Source: Phaseolus vulgaris
Lineage: Eukaryota; Streptophyta; Magnoliopsida; Fabales; Fabaceae
Assembly: GCF_000499845.2 (NCBI RefSeq)
Contig: NC_023755.2
Span: 1,939,530-2,003,529 of the forward strand
DNA: 64,000 nt
Direction: 5' to 3'
The notes beneath the pieces were generated by a model. The model searched no databases and had not been told where the DNA came from. It saw nothing but the letters and a program-made list of their open reading frames with translations. Every line of letters begins with the position of its first letter. Within the stretch, counting starts at the first letter, position 1. Shown in pieces: positions 36,301-47,856 of this stretch. A program made the translations under genes and the position numbers.

Positions 36301-38394
36301 ATCGTCAACTTGTTTGAGTGTTCTCGATCCCTTTTATAAGAACACATAATGTTATGAAAAAATATCTTTGATTATGACAAATTATATAATTGCTCTATAA
36401 ATATTTTATATTTTATAAATATATATTTGTTCATTATTAATATTAAAAGAACATAAAATGGTAAAATGAATATCAAATTATTTTTTTATCTTTTTATAAT
36501 GTGTTAGGTATAGTGTATGTGAATTTTTCTGAAATCTCACATTAGATAATGTTCTTATTATTTCATCTTGAATATAATTTGTTATTATGAGCTAAATTAC
36601 CTCCACTCTAATTAACATGTTGATCATTATAATATATTTTTTAGGCCATTTTGATCTAAAAAGTCTTGATTATAGTGTTAGGTGGAACAAATTAGTAGGA
36701 GTTGATAAAAAAATATTTGTCATAGGAATAAGTTAGCAACAAAGCTAAAACAATAACTAATATATTATCATGACATTGAATATTTGTCATACAAATCAAG
36801 ATATTTTATTATATTCATTTATGAAAGCACTAGAATGACTTTATGTCTTTACTTTACCAAAAGATTTAATGGTTTAAGACTTTTATAATATGTTCATAAT
36901 TCAATACTAACAATAATAGATTCATGTTTGGAGTCTAACCATCATTATGAATTTATTGATACAATGTTCTAAGTTTCTAGGAGAAAATAAGGTTCAACAT
37001 TAAAAATATATTGAACTTATATTCCATAACACAATGTATTGACAAAGAAAAAATATAAAGTAGTTTTGAAAATTGTTAAAGTCTCTCTTTTAACACAAAT
37101 ATTATCTTATTTCTATTGGTATAAACTAACAAATCAAGATAAATAAAAATGAAAAAATGTTGTGTTCATAAAGATCAATAAAAAGTCATTTGTCAGATAA
37201 CAACAAATCTTTGAAAAATGAGTAAATGAGTAATTATCATAGTTTATTATGTAAAACAACGATTTTTAAAAAAAAAAATATATTCAAAACTACATTTATT
37301 ATCCATAATCAATTACATGTAAGAAATATTAGTACCTATGTCTATTTTTAAATAATTTTTTTTAATTAAATGTGTAAAATAAATATAATTTTTCAAATAT
37401 TTATTTTATTTTTAAAAATTAAACCAAGATTTGTGTAAATCTATCTTTTTATTTTTTTAAAACAAAAAAATATTTTTTAAATTATTTATTTAAGGTAAAC
37501 AAAATATTGACTTACCTTAAATATTTCCATTCACAATAGAAAAATCAAAAGTTACAACAATTTAAGCGAGTTTGTATTTTAGTTTTAAAGTTTTAGTACT
37601 TTGAAGTGGTTTTTTTAATCAAATTTTACGTTTTCATAATTTATGCCAATAAAAATATAAGATATTTCAAGAAATTATACATAATAACCTTACGAATCAT
37701 ACAATAAATAAAAATAGTGTAAATTATATTAATATTATAAACTATTACATGAACTTTATTTAGAAAAAAAATATTTAAATTATAAAATTTATCATATTCA
37801 AAATATATTTTTAAAAACATAAATATTGAATATAAAATAAAATGATATGATTGATCATACATATAATTTGAATAATTTACTTTTTAGTTTATTTATTAAA
37901 ATAATTTTTAAATACTTCATGTGGGTTTCCACACACTGCACTGCAAGGACCAGGACTATAGGTTTTTCGAGGTGAGAGTTCCAAAACATTGGAGTGATGA
38001 CGAGTTAAGGTGTAAGATAAACAAAATTATTTAATATTTTTTAAGTTCTCTTAAATTAAATAAAAAAATACTTTTCTGTTTTTTCAATTTACCCTTTTAA
38101 TGTACTTTTAATAAAAATAAATTACAATATATTTTTATATGTTTTAAAATGTTGTTAAACTTATAAAACACATTTTTTAGTTTTTATTGATTTAATCCGT
38201 TTTTAATATTTTACTATATTTTAAAAAATTTATCATTGTGTTTTCCTTAAATGAATTCCATTGAATGTTGACAGATAAAATAAGATATTGCACTTTTTTT
38301 TTTATGAAAAACATTATATTTACGATCAAGTAATAAAAGTATAATTTAGAGAAATGTTATTGTAATTTATTAAAAACTAAGTTTACATTGTTAA
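36301..38394. other. AT-rich gene desert, part 2
   Basis: No gene, RNA or repeat recognised. Frames such as 37641-37862 (minus) are Ile/Tyr/Asn-rich chance frames. Confidence 0.5.
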
Positions 38395-38715
38395 TTATTT
38401 ACTTTTAAGTAGCGGATTTTATAAGGTTGAATTAAGTTTAAGGTTTACGAATTTATTTCTTGGTATCAGATTCACTTCGAATCTATCTTAACGATTATTT
38501 GTTGAGCTTATCAAACCACTATCAGGTTGTTATCGAACCATCCACGATATATACTATAGTTTAACGCATGAGTTAGTAATCTTGGTTTGAGGAGATATTA
38601 TCTCATATCGACTATAAATTAAAATATTTTATAAAATATAAGTGAATGCAAACCTCACCTTATAAATTAATTTTATAAGGTTGAATTAGACTTAAAGTAC
38701 ATTTCTTAATAATAT
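38395..38715 (+). repeat. Dispersed repeat, better-preserved copy
   Basis: Contains TTTTATAAGGTTGAATTAAG twice (near 38418 and 38670), ATATAAGTGAATGCAAACCTC, ACCTTATAAATTAATTTTA and CTTAAAGTACATTTCTTAA. The direct repetition of TTTTATAAGGTTGAATTA at both ends suggests a unit bounded by short direct repeats or two partial copies. The related copy lies at 12905-13130. Confidence 0.55.
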
Positions 38716-38919
38716 ATAACTAATTTACTATTTTTTACAATAATTACCTTAAATTTGATATTAACAAGGATTTTTTTTTATCTGATGGTATTTTACTTTT
38801 GATTTTACTGGTATAATTTATTTCAATAAAAAAAAAAGTTATATATAAAAATGCATATAGTGATGGAGTTGCTAAAATAAAATAAAAAAAATTGAAATGG
38901 TTTTTGCATGATAGGAAAA

Positions 38920-39110
38920 GTGAGAATGAGAGAAGAATAAAATTAAATTTGAAGTCTCAGTCAGAAGATTGGAAGTGATTGAATGAAATGAAAACGACGG
39001 CTGAAGGGTTTCGTCGCTTAACAAAACGACAACAGAGGCATCTTTCGGTCAGTGCAGGCGAGAAACCGAGAACGCATTGTGATTAGGTTAATGGATCACG
39101 CTTAACAATA
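38920..39110. other. G+C-richer island in the gene desert
   Basis: An island of distinctly higher G+C (ACGACGGCTGAAGGGTTTCG, CATCTTTCGGTCAGTGCAGG, GAAACCGAGAACGC). It can encode a 32-codon plus-strand frame (38988-39086, starting MKTTAEGFRRLTKR). On the minus strand it resembles a leader (CGTCGTTTTCATTTCATTC). It may be a relic promoter or exon of a lost gene. No family recognised. Confidence 0.3.
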
Positions 39111-39560
39111 TAATAATAATATTATATTATATTATAGTAAGAAATAGACAAAACCTAATTGGGTCACAATCTTCAATTCAATTAATGCTACTTGTATTTA
39201 TTTATTCATCAATAACTATTAATAAAAATATTTTTTTATAATAGGTTAAATATGTTTTTATATTTGAACGTGAATTTGATTTTTTTTTCTAATTTAATTT
39301 TTAGATTTTTTTATTATTATTTGTAGTAAGAGAATTATTATAATGAATCATTATTAGTAGTTTTTTTTTTAAGTGTGAAACCTATTTTTAGTGTGGACTA
39401 AAATGTTAAATTATTTCATTTCATGTTAATAATTTATCGGTGACGTGAATGTTATATTATTATAATATAGTTCATACAATAAAAATAGAAATTCTCTTGT
39501 TACATAGAAGAATACTGGGAAGACTCATTTAAATAATTCTTTTATTACAATTATCTAAGA

Positions 39561-40215
39561 GATGTGTATTGGACAGAGTGCTCAGTGCTTAGTGATCGGA
39601 GCTCAGGGCACGGTGTGGGTAGGTCAGCTCGGTTGTTGGGCTTATAAGGTGGGTCATGGGTTTGGTCCAATTATGTTAGTAAGCTCGTTGGAGAATAATT
39701 TAAATAGTATTTTCTATACGTTAATATAAGATTATTAGTAAAAGATATTTCTTAACCTAAAGGTGCATGTTAGTGCATGTAGTGGTTAAGTCATGTGAAT
39801 ATATTTTAACCTAAGTGTATGTGTTTTAGGGCACGCAATGGTTGAGTCGCACGCAATGGTTGTTCTGTTGTTATTTTATGCTCTCATTAGAGATAAGATT
39901 CTTTTATGTTGTAGCACATTGAGAGAATATAAACATAATGTTTTTTTGTTATGTATGTTTTTTTTTTGTTACGTATGCTTTTAGTTGAGATTAGATTCTC
40001 ATGAGATAAAACTCTTACAATAGATAAGCTACAAAAGGGGCTTGAGACCTCATGTAAAGGTACGTTATTTTTTAGACTGGAACTGAATACTTCTTTGATT
40101 TTAGTAAGTCCTTATTGACTTAATCGTCGGAGTATGATTAACAGGTAACGAAGCCACGTTCCAATGCAACAAGACATAGAACATATTTTAGAAGAGATAG
40201 ACCGAAACTAGAGTT
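39561..40215 (+). mobile_element. Solo-LTR-like unit, copy C
   Basis: Starts TGTGTATTGGACAGAGTGC. A G+C-richer stretch follows (GATCGGAGCTCAGGGCACGG). Later come GCTACAAAAGGGGCTTGAGAC and the family motif GACTTAATCGTCGGAGTATG followed by CAGGTAAC at about 40145. The TATA-like word AATTTAAATAG at about 39695 is degraded. It is longer than copies A, B and D, perhaps through insertion. The end point is uncertain. Confidence 0.45.
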
Positions 40216-40917
40216 TGTCACCAAAGTCAACCCACAAGAATAAGATGTAAAGTTTGGACTAGAAAAAAAAAATTAATTTTTAACATTATAATACATGAAC
40301 TAAAAATATATTTAACTTTTTTTATAATTATTTTTGGGATACACATTCTCTAATCTATCAATGGTATCTTTATCAATATAATCTATTTTATTATTTTACT
40401 TTTTATATTTTGTAAGTGTTTTTTATCATTTTTTATAACATATATATAGAAATATACGTTACAATAATATTTAAAAAAATTATCATATATTAATTAAAAA
40501 ACTATTACAAATTTATAATATAATAATATCATATAAAAAAATTTAATGGTGTTTGTTTGTATTTATGTGGGTGGGTTTGTGATTGGGGGCAGAAAGAAGC
40601 ATATGAATGGCAATGGAAAATGACATGACATTTATTTGGAGTATTGAGTTTAGTAAATGTTATCGTCACCTTTCATGCTTCCATTGTTATCGTCAATGTC
40701 CTCATCTATTTGGACCTATTTCCAAAATCAATATTTAAATCATTTCTATAATACCCAATGTTTCTAAGATTATGAGATAATTCATTTCATTATTCCACAA
40801 CTTTTTGACTAATAACTATTATAATATCTCAATTCATATCAATCCATCACTTCAACAAAATTCATCATATTTATTTTCTTCGTATAATTGATGATTTTCC
40901 TCTTTTTCAATAAAATC

Positions 40918-41790
40918 TTTAAACAAAAAATCAATTTTAAAGATAAAAAATAATTAGTTATTATATTAACTAAATTATTAATTTTTCTTTTTCTCAATAA
41001 ATTTTTAAATTAAAGTTAATTTTAGAGATAAAAAAAATAATTATTATATTAACTAAATTAGATATTATTTTAGAGATTAAAAAATTATTAGTATTTAAAT
41101 TAATTTATGTACTGACTAGGTCGAGAGGCTGAAAGTTCGTCAGAATATTAAAAGTTAAAATAATATAAATAAATAATAGAATAAAATAATATTGTATCAA
41201 AACTCAATAAATAGGTCCAAAACATTAAAAATATACTTAGTAACTACAAGGGGTGAAAAGTAAAAGTTTAATAACAACCACTATAAAAATGTAATATGTT
41301 TAACATGTAAGTAGAATGTTTTTATCTGATAATCAAACAAACTGATTATGACTTTATCATCGGAGACTCTTACAAGTACACACACCCATCCGATCTAGAA
41401 GCCAAGAGTTGAACCAAATCTAATAGCTGAGTGATGGTTCACATCCAATAGTCGAGAACAAGTCCAAGCCATATAACAGAATCCAAGTTAGTTGATCTAG
41501 TAAGTCCAACTCAACAGCAAGAGACTGAGAAGCCGAGAGAAGAAGGAGTTAATTGTTTCTAAGGCTATGTAAGAACATTTTATATTATTGATAAATAGTT
41601 TCTAAGGTTATCAAAATTTTAACTACCAATTTTAGAATCTAAATAATTGGTAGTTAATTAGATAGCAACTAATTTAGATGCTAATAAAACTTTTAGTTTC
41701 TAAAATAATATATAATTTAGTTAATATAACAACTAGTTATTTTTTATATTTAAAAATATTTTTTATTTAACAATTATATAGGGGTGCTCA
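40918..41790. repeat. Long-TIR MITE-like element interrupted by an LTR-like unit
   Basis: The left arm (40918-41105) reads AAAAAATAATTAGTTATTATATTAACTAAATTA and ATATTATTTTAGAGATT. The right arm (41625-41790) carries the reverse complement (AAAATAATATATAATTTAGTTAATATAACAACTAGTTATTTTTTA). Copy D of the LTR-like unit sits exactly between the arms. Two direct sub-repeats occur within the left arm. No coding capacity. Confidence 0.65.
41106..41580 (+). mobile_element. Solo-LTR-like unit, copy D
   Basis: Begins TGTACTGACTAGGTCGAGAGG, close to copy B. It has CTCAATAAATAGGTCC (TATA-like) and then GACTTTATCATCGGAGACTC with TTACAAGTACACACACCC, the best match to copy B. The rest is diverged (GAAGCCAAGAGTTG, AGAGACTGAGAAGCCGAGAG). 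Confidence 0.55.
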
Positions 41791-44700
41791 AATTATATCT
41801 CACAATGAGGGAGTGAGGTAGTGTTTTTTTTATTTAAATTTAATTTTAATTTATCATATATAACAATAATTTTAAGTAGTATTGTCCCCTAACAATATAA
41901 GAAATTTATGTTGTCATAAAATTATTTTTATTTTCATCCTATCATATAAGTACACGAAAAAACTTGTTTACTAGTCTTTTCTTCTCTAAAATTCTAATGT
42001 GTTAATCTAAGAATGACATCTAGGTATCAACCTCATAAACCTTATGATGATAGAGTAAGAAATAAATTAATCTATAAATAATCAATTACTTGTTTGATAT
42101 TAGGCCTTATTCTATTTTTGAACTTTGAACAATGTGAATGTTCACCAACTCCTTCGTCAGAGCATGGACAAAATTTTGACAACTTCATTGAGTTGAAGAG
42201 AAAGTGAATTGAACTATAAAGAATTTTAAAAATAAATTTTAGAATGAATTTTTAATGAGATAATCAATTCCAAAATTTGGTTAAACTCTTTTTAATTTGT
42301 TAAAAATGCAGAACAATAACAACATAACATGTTGAAGTTCTAAAAATTAACAAGAAAGAAAAAGAAGTGATGCACAATTTTAAACTTTCAAGATTTCACT
42401 AAATCAAAATGTTTAAACAACAAAAAAAATGTAAAAAAAAATCAAGAACATTATTCTTGAACCCTAAATAGCAAGACATTACATCAATAAAACATTTTTA
42501 CTAAGCTCAGGAAACTTTATCCAAAACAACAATCTTACAAGAAATGAAAAGTACAATTGAAACAATATCACCTAATCCACCACAAGTACAAGAGAAAGAT
42601 TAAATTTCTAGTGAACACACATAGCCATGAGAATTGATCTCAAAAAACACAAAAACAAAAGCTCCAAGAAAATGTTTTTACTTAGTGCAAACTCTATCAG
42701 ATTTTGAGAGATATGAAACTCAATTTTTCAAATTCATGTTAAATGAGATGAAATGAGAGAGCTATATAGAATATGTTTTGTCATATTCAATGGATTAAAT
42801 CTATGTTTTAATCTATTGTTTTCCTTAACAAGTGAAAGGAATTCGTAATTTCAATCTCTTAAAACAAAATGATCATATCTACTTAAAAACTCAAAACAAT
42901 TTTAATTTGTTGAAAACTTGTTTTAACATATTGAATCAAACTTCTAAAACTACTCAAGATTTTAAAGTGATTTTAACATGTTGATTCTATAAAATAATTT
43001 ATTAAAATATTCACTCAATTACATTGAATTCCAATAATAAATATTTCAATAAATTAAAATATCTTTTAATAAATTAAAATTATCATGTAACAATGATAAA
43101 TTCTAAACAATTTAAAATTATTTTTTAGGTAAATAAAAATAAACAATTTAGAAAGCGAAATCAAAAACTAAAACACACATACATCTAACTCTTCAAACTC
43201 ATTTTTGTAATACTTCATTGGTTGAATTCATAAAATACATCAACATCAGCTCCAATAAACTATTTGTGATTGGCACCATTAAACCTTCCTTAATTTTTTA
43301 ATAGATCCAAACATTTTATTTTATCTTTGGTTGATATTTTTCAAGATATTTGTCATTCTTTATTTATTTCTAATGTTTGATATGTATCAATCTTTCTTGA
43401 AAATGATGAACAATTATCTTTGTCCCTTCTTAGTCAAAACTTCTAAGTTTCAATTATTTTCTAACAGATCTTTTAGAATAAATCATCACAAATATTGATT
43501 GTTGTCCTTAATTTCCACTTATTCATAAGAGTCTATCTATTTTACACTTTTGTCCATTAAAAAAATTGTAATAACAAAAAACTTGTATTTTTATTACTTT
43601 AATACCATTAAGTGTAATATCCTTAATATTAACATAAATGTTTTTGTTCAATTAGAATATGGGAGTGAGTTTTTTCTTATTTTTATTAAATTTTGAAAAG
43701 TTTTTATATAAAAAACCTTAATCATGACATAATCTCATAGTTAAAAAACAAACACAAAAAATAATGAGACTCATACATATAATTTAAAGTGAAGCTTAAC
43801 CTAGTTACTACAAAGGTATATACATCATCTTATATTTAAAATAATTTATACATACAATTCATTTAAAAGATGAATGAAAAGTATATCAATAATATATATA
43901 TATATATAAGTTTATTGGATTAATTTTGTGTACTTTTATCCTTTCCTTTATCTAAATTTGTTTAACTTAATATGTGAAAAGATATTTTTTTTCTAAAATA
44001 TTTACGTAACATAATATAAAAATAAAAGAGAAAAGAATGAGTAATAGTGTGTAACCAAAAATAAATTAAATAATAAAATTTTGAATTAATTACAAAATAA
44101 TATAAATTAAATTAAATAATAGAAACATAAAAAGAATATAAATAACTAACATATTTTTAGAAATAAATTAAATAACAAAAACATAAAATAATAAAAAAAG
44201 ACTAGAAGTAAAGTAAATAATAAAAGTATAAAAGAATAAACAATTAGTTCATTATTAAAAATAAATTAAATACTAAAAACATAAAAAAAATTACTGGAAA
44301 TAAATTAAATAATAAAAATGTAAAATGAAAAAAAAAGTATATGTTAAAATAATTTAAGTATTAGAAACATAAAAGATTAAAAGGGAATAATATATAGCTA
44401 AAAAAGTTATTGAAATACACGTAAAGTTTATAAAAATTAATCTAAAAAGAGGTTAATCTCAATCTTTTATCTTAATAGGAAGTTTAATGATAATGCTCAG
44501 AGGAATATAATGTAAGTTTGAGAGTTGATAATATACTTTTGACTTATTTTATCTCATTTAATATATGATGAATTATTCATGAAAAGAATAGCAAATATAT
44601 AATTAAAATATATACTCATGTAATTTTATTTAACTTTAAATTATTCAATTTATTAGAAACATCAAGCATATATTATGCTTTCAATTAATTTATAAATTTA

Positions 44701-45225
44701 AAATACTTAGATATGTATTTTGCAATTTTAAAATACAAAATAATGGTATTGTTCTTTCAAAAATAGTAAATTTAGATGTAAGTATTTAAATATTCATAAA
44801 ATACTTAAATGCAAATAAAATTTTGTGTCTAAAGATAACTATAACCCATTTAAAAAACTCATTAAACACCTATTATTTATTTTATCCATAATTATATATT
44901 TTTGCTACATTAAATTAAAAAATGAACATTACAATTCTCAAATTAAATGTTAACCCTATAAATGAATGAATGGATGAATAAATAAAATAAATAAAAGACA
45001 TAATTTAAATAATTGTGTGAGGTTGGATTGTATATGGACAAATGATGTATCATTGTCTATGAAATATAACCATACACTTGTGAGCATCAACATTATATCT
45101 TTCTCTATCTTTTTTGTGGAAACTAGCTTGAGTATGAAAATGATATAAAACCTCTACCAAGGTTTTTTTTTCTTCCTTCTTTCTTAAACCCAATTTATAT
45201 AGCTTTTAAATCTCATGAATTTTAT
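41791..45225. other. AT-rich gene desert, part 3
   Basis: No gene recognised. A short TA run lies at 43892-43910 and a degenerate AT-rich periodic stretch at 44045-44375. Confidence 0.5.
44045..44375. repeat. Degenerate AT-rich periodic repeat
   Basis: The word AATAAATTAAATAATAAAAACATAAAA recurs about six times in diverged form, roughly every 50-65 bp. It is probably an old tandem array, but simple low-complexity sequence cannot be excluded. Confidence 0.4.
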
Positions 45226-45540
45226 TAAATTTTTATTAATATGAAGTAATTTTATCTTTTAATTATTAAAATAGATAACAAATTTAAAAATGATCAAAAT
45301 GGGTAAGTCGTATCAAGATAACACGACTTCATTGTAAAGAAATCGTGTCAAAATGACACGATTTTAGTGTATTTGAACTGAAATTAGTATAATCAAATTT
45401 TAATTAATGTCGTGTCAAGTAACCCGATTTACCCATTTTGATATTTTTTTAAAATTTATTTATTTTGGTAATTTTTTAAAAAATTATCTATTTTAATAAT
45501 TAAGAGATGAAATTGCACCAAATTAATAAAAAATCTGAAT
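45226..45540. repeat. Fold-back element with ACACGA-rich loop
   Basis: The left arm ends AATTATTAAAATAGATAA, ATCAAAATGGGTAAGTCG. Its inverse appears at 45421-45510 (CGATTTACCCATTTTGAT, TTATCTATTTTAATAATT). The right arm has an insertion of about 25 bp. The loop carries short inverted words (AACACGACTTC, GAAATCGTGTCA, TGACACGATTTT, GTCGTGTCAAG). It is a MITE-like hairpin of about 320 bp without coding capacity. Confidence 0.75.
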
Positions 45541-47425
45541 TTTACACTAATAGATTAAGGACATCTTCACTAGATAAAATTTTGTATAAATGTTTTTAGG
45601 AAATAATTTTTTTTTCTTACAAGTTAAAAACACATTATTTACTAGCTAATTTATAATCTTTTTCATATTAGTTTTATAGATATTATTTTTAATATACACA
45701 TAAACTAATTTTAATTTATAAAAAAGTTATTTTGTTTTTCTATTCTTGGAATATTTATGAAAAATCTTTTAAAAATATTCTAAATCTTATTTTCGTGAAA
45801 AAAGCTATTAAATTTATTAAAAAAATGTAATTGCATCAACTCACATTAAGAAAAATTGGCCAATTTAGTTATTAATGTATCACATATTAATTATTCATTT
45901 AATAATCTTATTACTAAAATTTGAATAACTCAGTTACATCAACTTTTAAGTTATCATTCTCAGCTAAACTAAAGACAGATAAGGTAATGACTCCAATCTT
46001 TTTTTTTTTTTATTTATATACAAAGATTCAAATTTATTCTTTTAATTACTTGCATAAAGATGTTCCATTTTTTTGGTAAAAAATATTAGTATAAATTTTA
46101 ATGTTAAGAATTCTAAATATGCTCTTTCAATATTGAATATTTTGTGAGATAATGTTTTTAAAAACACTACAATGATAATTTTAAAAAATATATACAAATT
46201 AATAAGTTGCGTTTAACAGGATTATTAGAAAGAAGTAATATTTGAAAATATAATTTTATATTTTATCATTTTTAAATTTAATTATGTTGAATTCTATTCT
46301 TCTATTTGTGCATTAAAATATGACTTTCATTTTCTTAACTTTTTAATAGAACCAAATTTGTTTCAAATTTACATATTAAAATTAAATTTTATTTTTTTTA
46401 AAACTAATATTATTTTTATAAGGAAAATCAAATTATGCAGGTACATTTTTTTATTAAATGTTAAAACGCTAATAATTTTATATAAAGATTTAATTTGGTT
46501 GATCTACCATTAAATTATAGTTTCACATTATCATGGTTATCCATATGAAATTATTTTTATCTTAATATATTCTGAAAACATATATTAAATTGTTTTTGAT
46601 TCATATAAAGGAAGATAAAATAATTTTATAATAATATAAAATTGTGTATGCATAATCTATGTAAAAGAAATGTTCACTCTAACAATAAGATTTGTAAGAA
46701 AACATGACTCAATCTAAAAATATTGAATAGTAGAATATTTAGTAAAAGTTATATTTTAATTTGATCTCATGTTGCTTGTGAATTTTTGTAAAAATGAATA
46801 AAAAAATTGTACAATAGTTGATAATTTGAAGGGGAAAAAATTGATGGCACATAAGATATGAATAACATGAGTATGAATTAATGGTACCATAAAATATTTA
46901 AAGCTCACACGCCTTTTAACTTTTCTCATTTATTTTTACATGATGCTATGGGTTTGCATGAATGATATTAATGTTGTTTCTTGTGTATTTTGGGTTATAT
47001 AGCTCATCCTTATGGGAGAAACAAGAAGAAACAATATTTTCATACTATATTATGTACAATTTCTATGAATAAACTAATTTCAATTTGTCCATGTCCTTAA
47101 TACAAAGTTTTGAATAAAAAAAAAGAGAATTAACATATAAAATACATAGAATATTATTAATGAGAAAAGAATGAAGTTACTCCAAAAATAACTTCAAAAA
47201 GTTACTCTACTTTGCTCTTTATTTTCTTTTAGTTTAATGGTGTAAAATAACCTACTTCCTACAAATGTAAAATTGATTCAAACAAAGATAACCATTAATT
47301 AGTATATCTTGCAAAAGTTGATGAGGCAAAGAGAATTTCACATGATTAATGAAGCTATAACTGATTTTACTAATGCAAGTAAAAGCTCAACAATAGAAAA
47401 GGTCAAATGATAATATAAAACATAT
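45541..47425. other. AT-rich gene desert, part 4
   Basis: No gene or repeat recognised up to the exon-like ORF at 47431. Confidence 0.5.
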
Positions 47426-47430
47426 ATCAG

Positions 47431-47581
47431 GTGTCTGCAGAATCAGAATTTGCTTATTTTGCACTGCAAAGAAAGGAAATCAGAAGAAAAACTCATTCAG
47501 ATAGCAATGATGTGTATACAAGGATATTGTCTTCTGATGAATGGTTTATAAATAAGATGAACAGCTCCAAAAGAATGGAAG
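47431..47581 (+). other. Orphan exon-like ORF of unknown family
   Basis: Preceded by a splice acceptor (ACATATATCAG) and followed by a donor (GGAAG|GTATGT), the plus strand reads about 50 codons: VSAESEFAYFALQRKEIRRK, then THSDSNDVYTRILSSDEWFI, NKMNSSKRMEG. Composition is protein-like. There is no ATG at the start of the frame and no neighbouring exon was recognised. It lies tail-to-tail with the cellulose synthase gene. Possibly an exon captured by a transposon or left from a lost gene. Confidence 0.3.
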
Positions 47582-47646
47582 GTATGTTGAAAGTATTACA
47601 AAAAAATAAACAACCTTGAATAATTTGATTCTAATTTGATTTCTTC

Positions 47647-47725
47647 TGTATGGTCCACATTAACTGCACATAACTTAACATGATATCTTGTGTATGGACC
47701 ATTTAACTGCACATAACTTAAACAA
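47647..47725. repeat. Tandem duplication of about 43 bp
   Basis: TGTATGGTCCACATTAACTG plus CACATAACTTAACATG is followed at once by a second copy, TGTATGGACCATTTAACTG plus CACATAACTTAAAC. It lies just downstream of the CESA stop codon. Confidence 0.85.
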
Positions 47726-47856
47726 GCAAGAACAAATAACAAAATGTTGTAAACCAAAGAATTGGAAGACAATCACAACATGAGCCTAGTCACAACATTC
47801 CCACCAGGCTTATGTTGTTGGTTGACACTGGTGTGTGACAAAGTTGTTTGGTTTCT

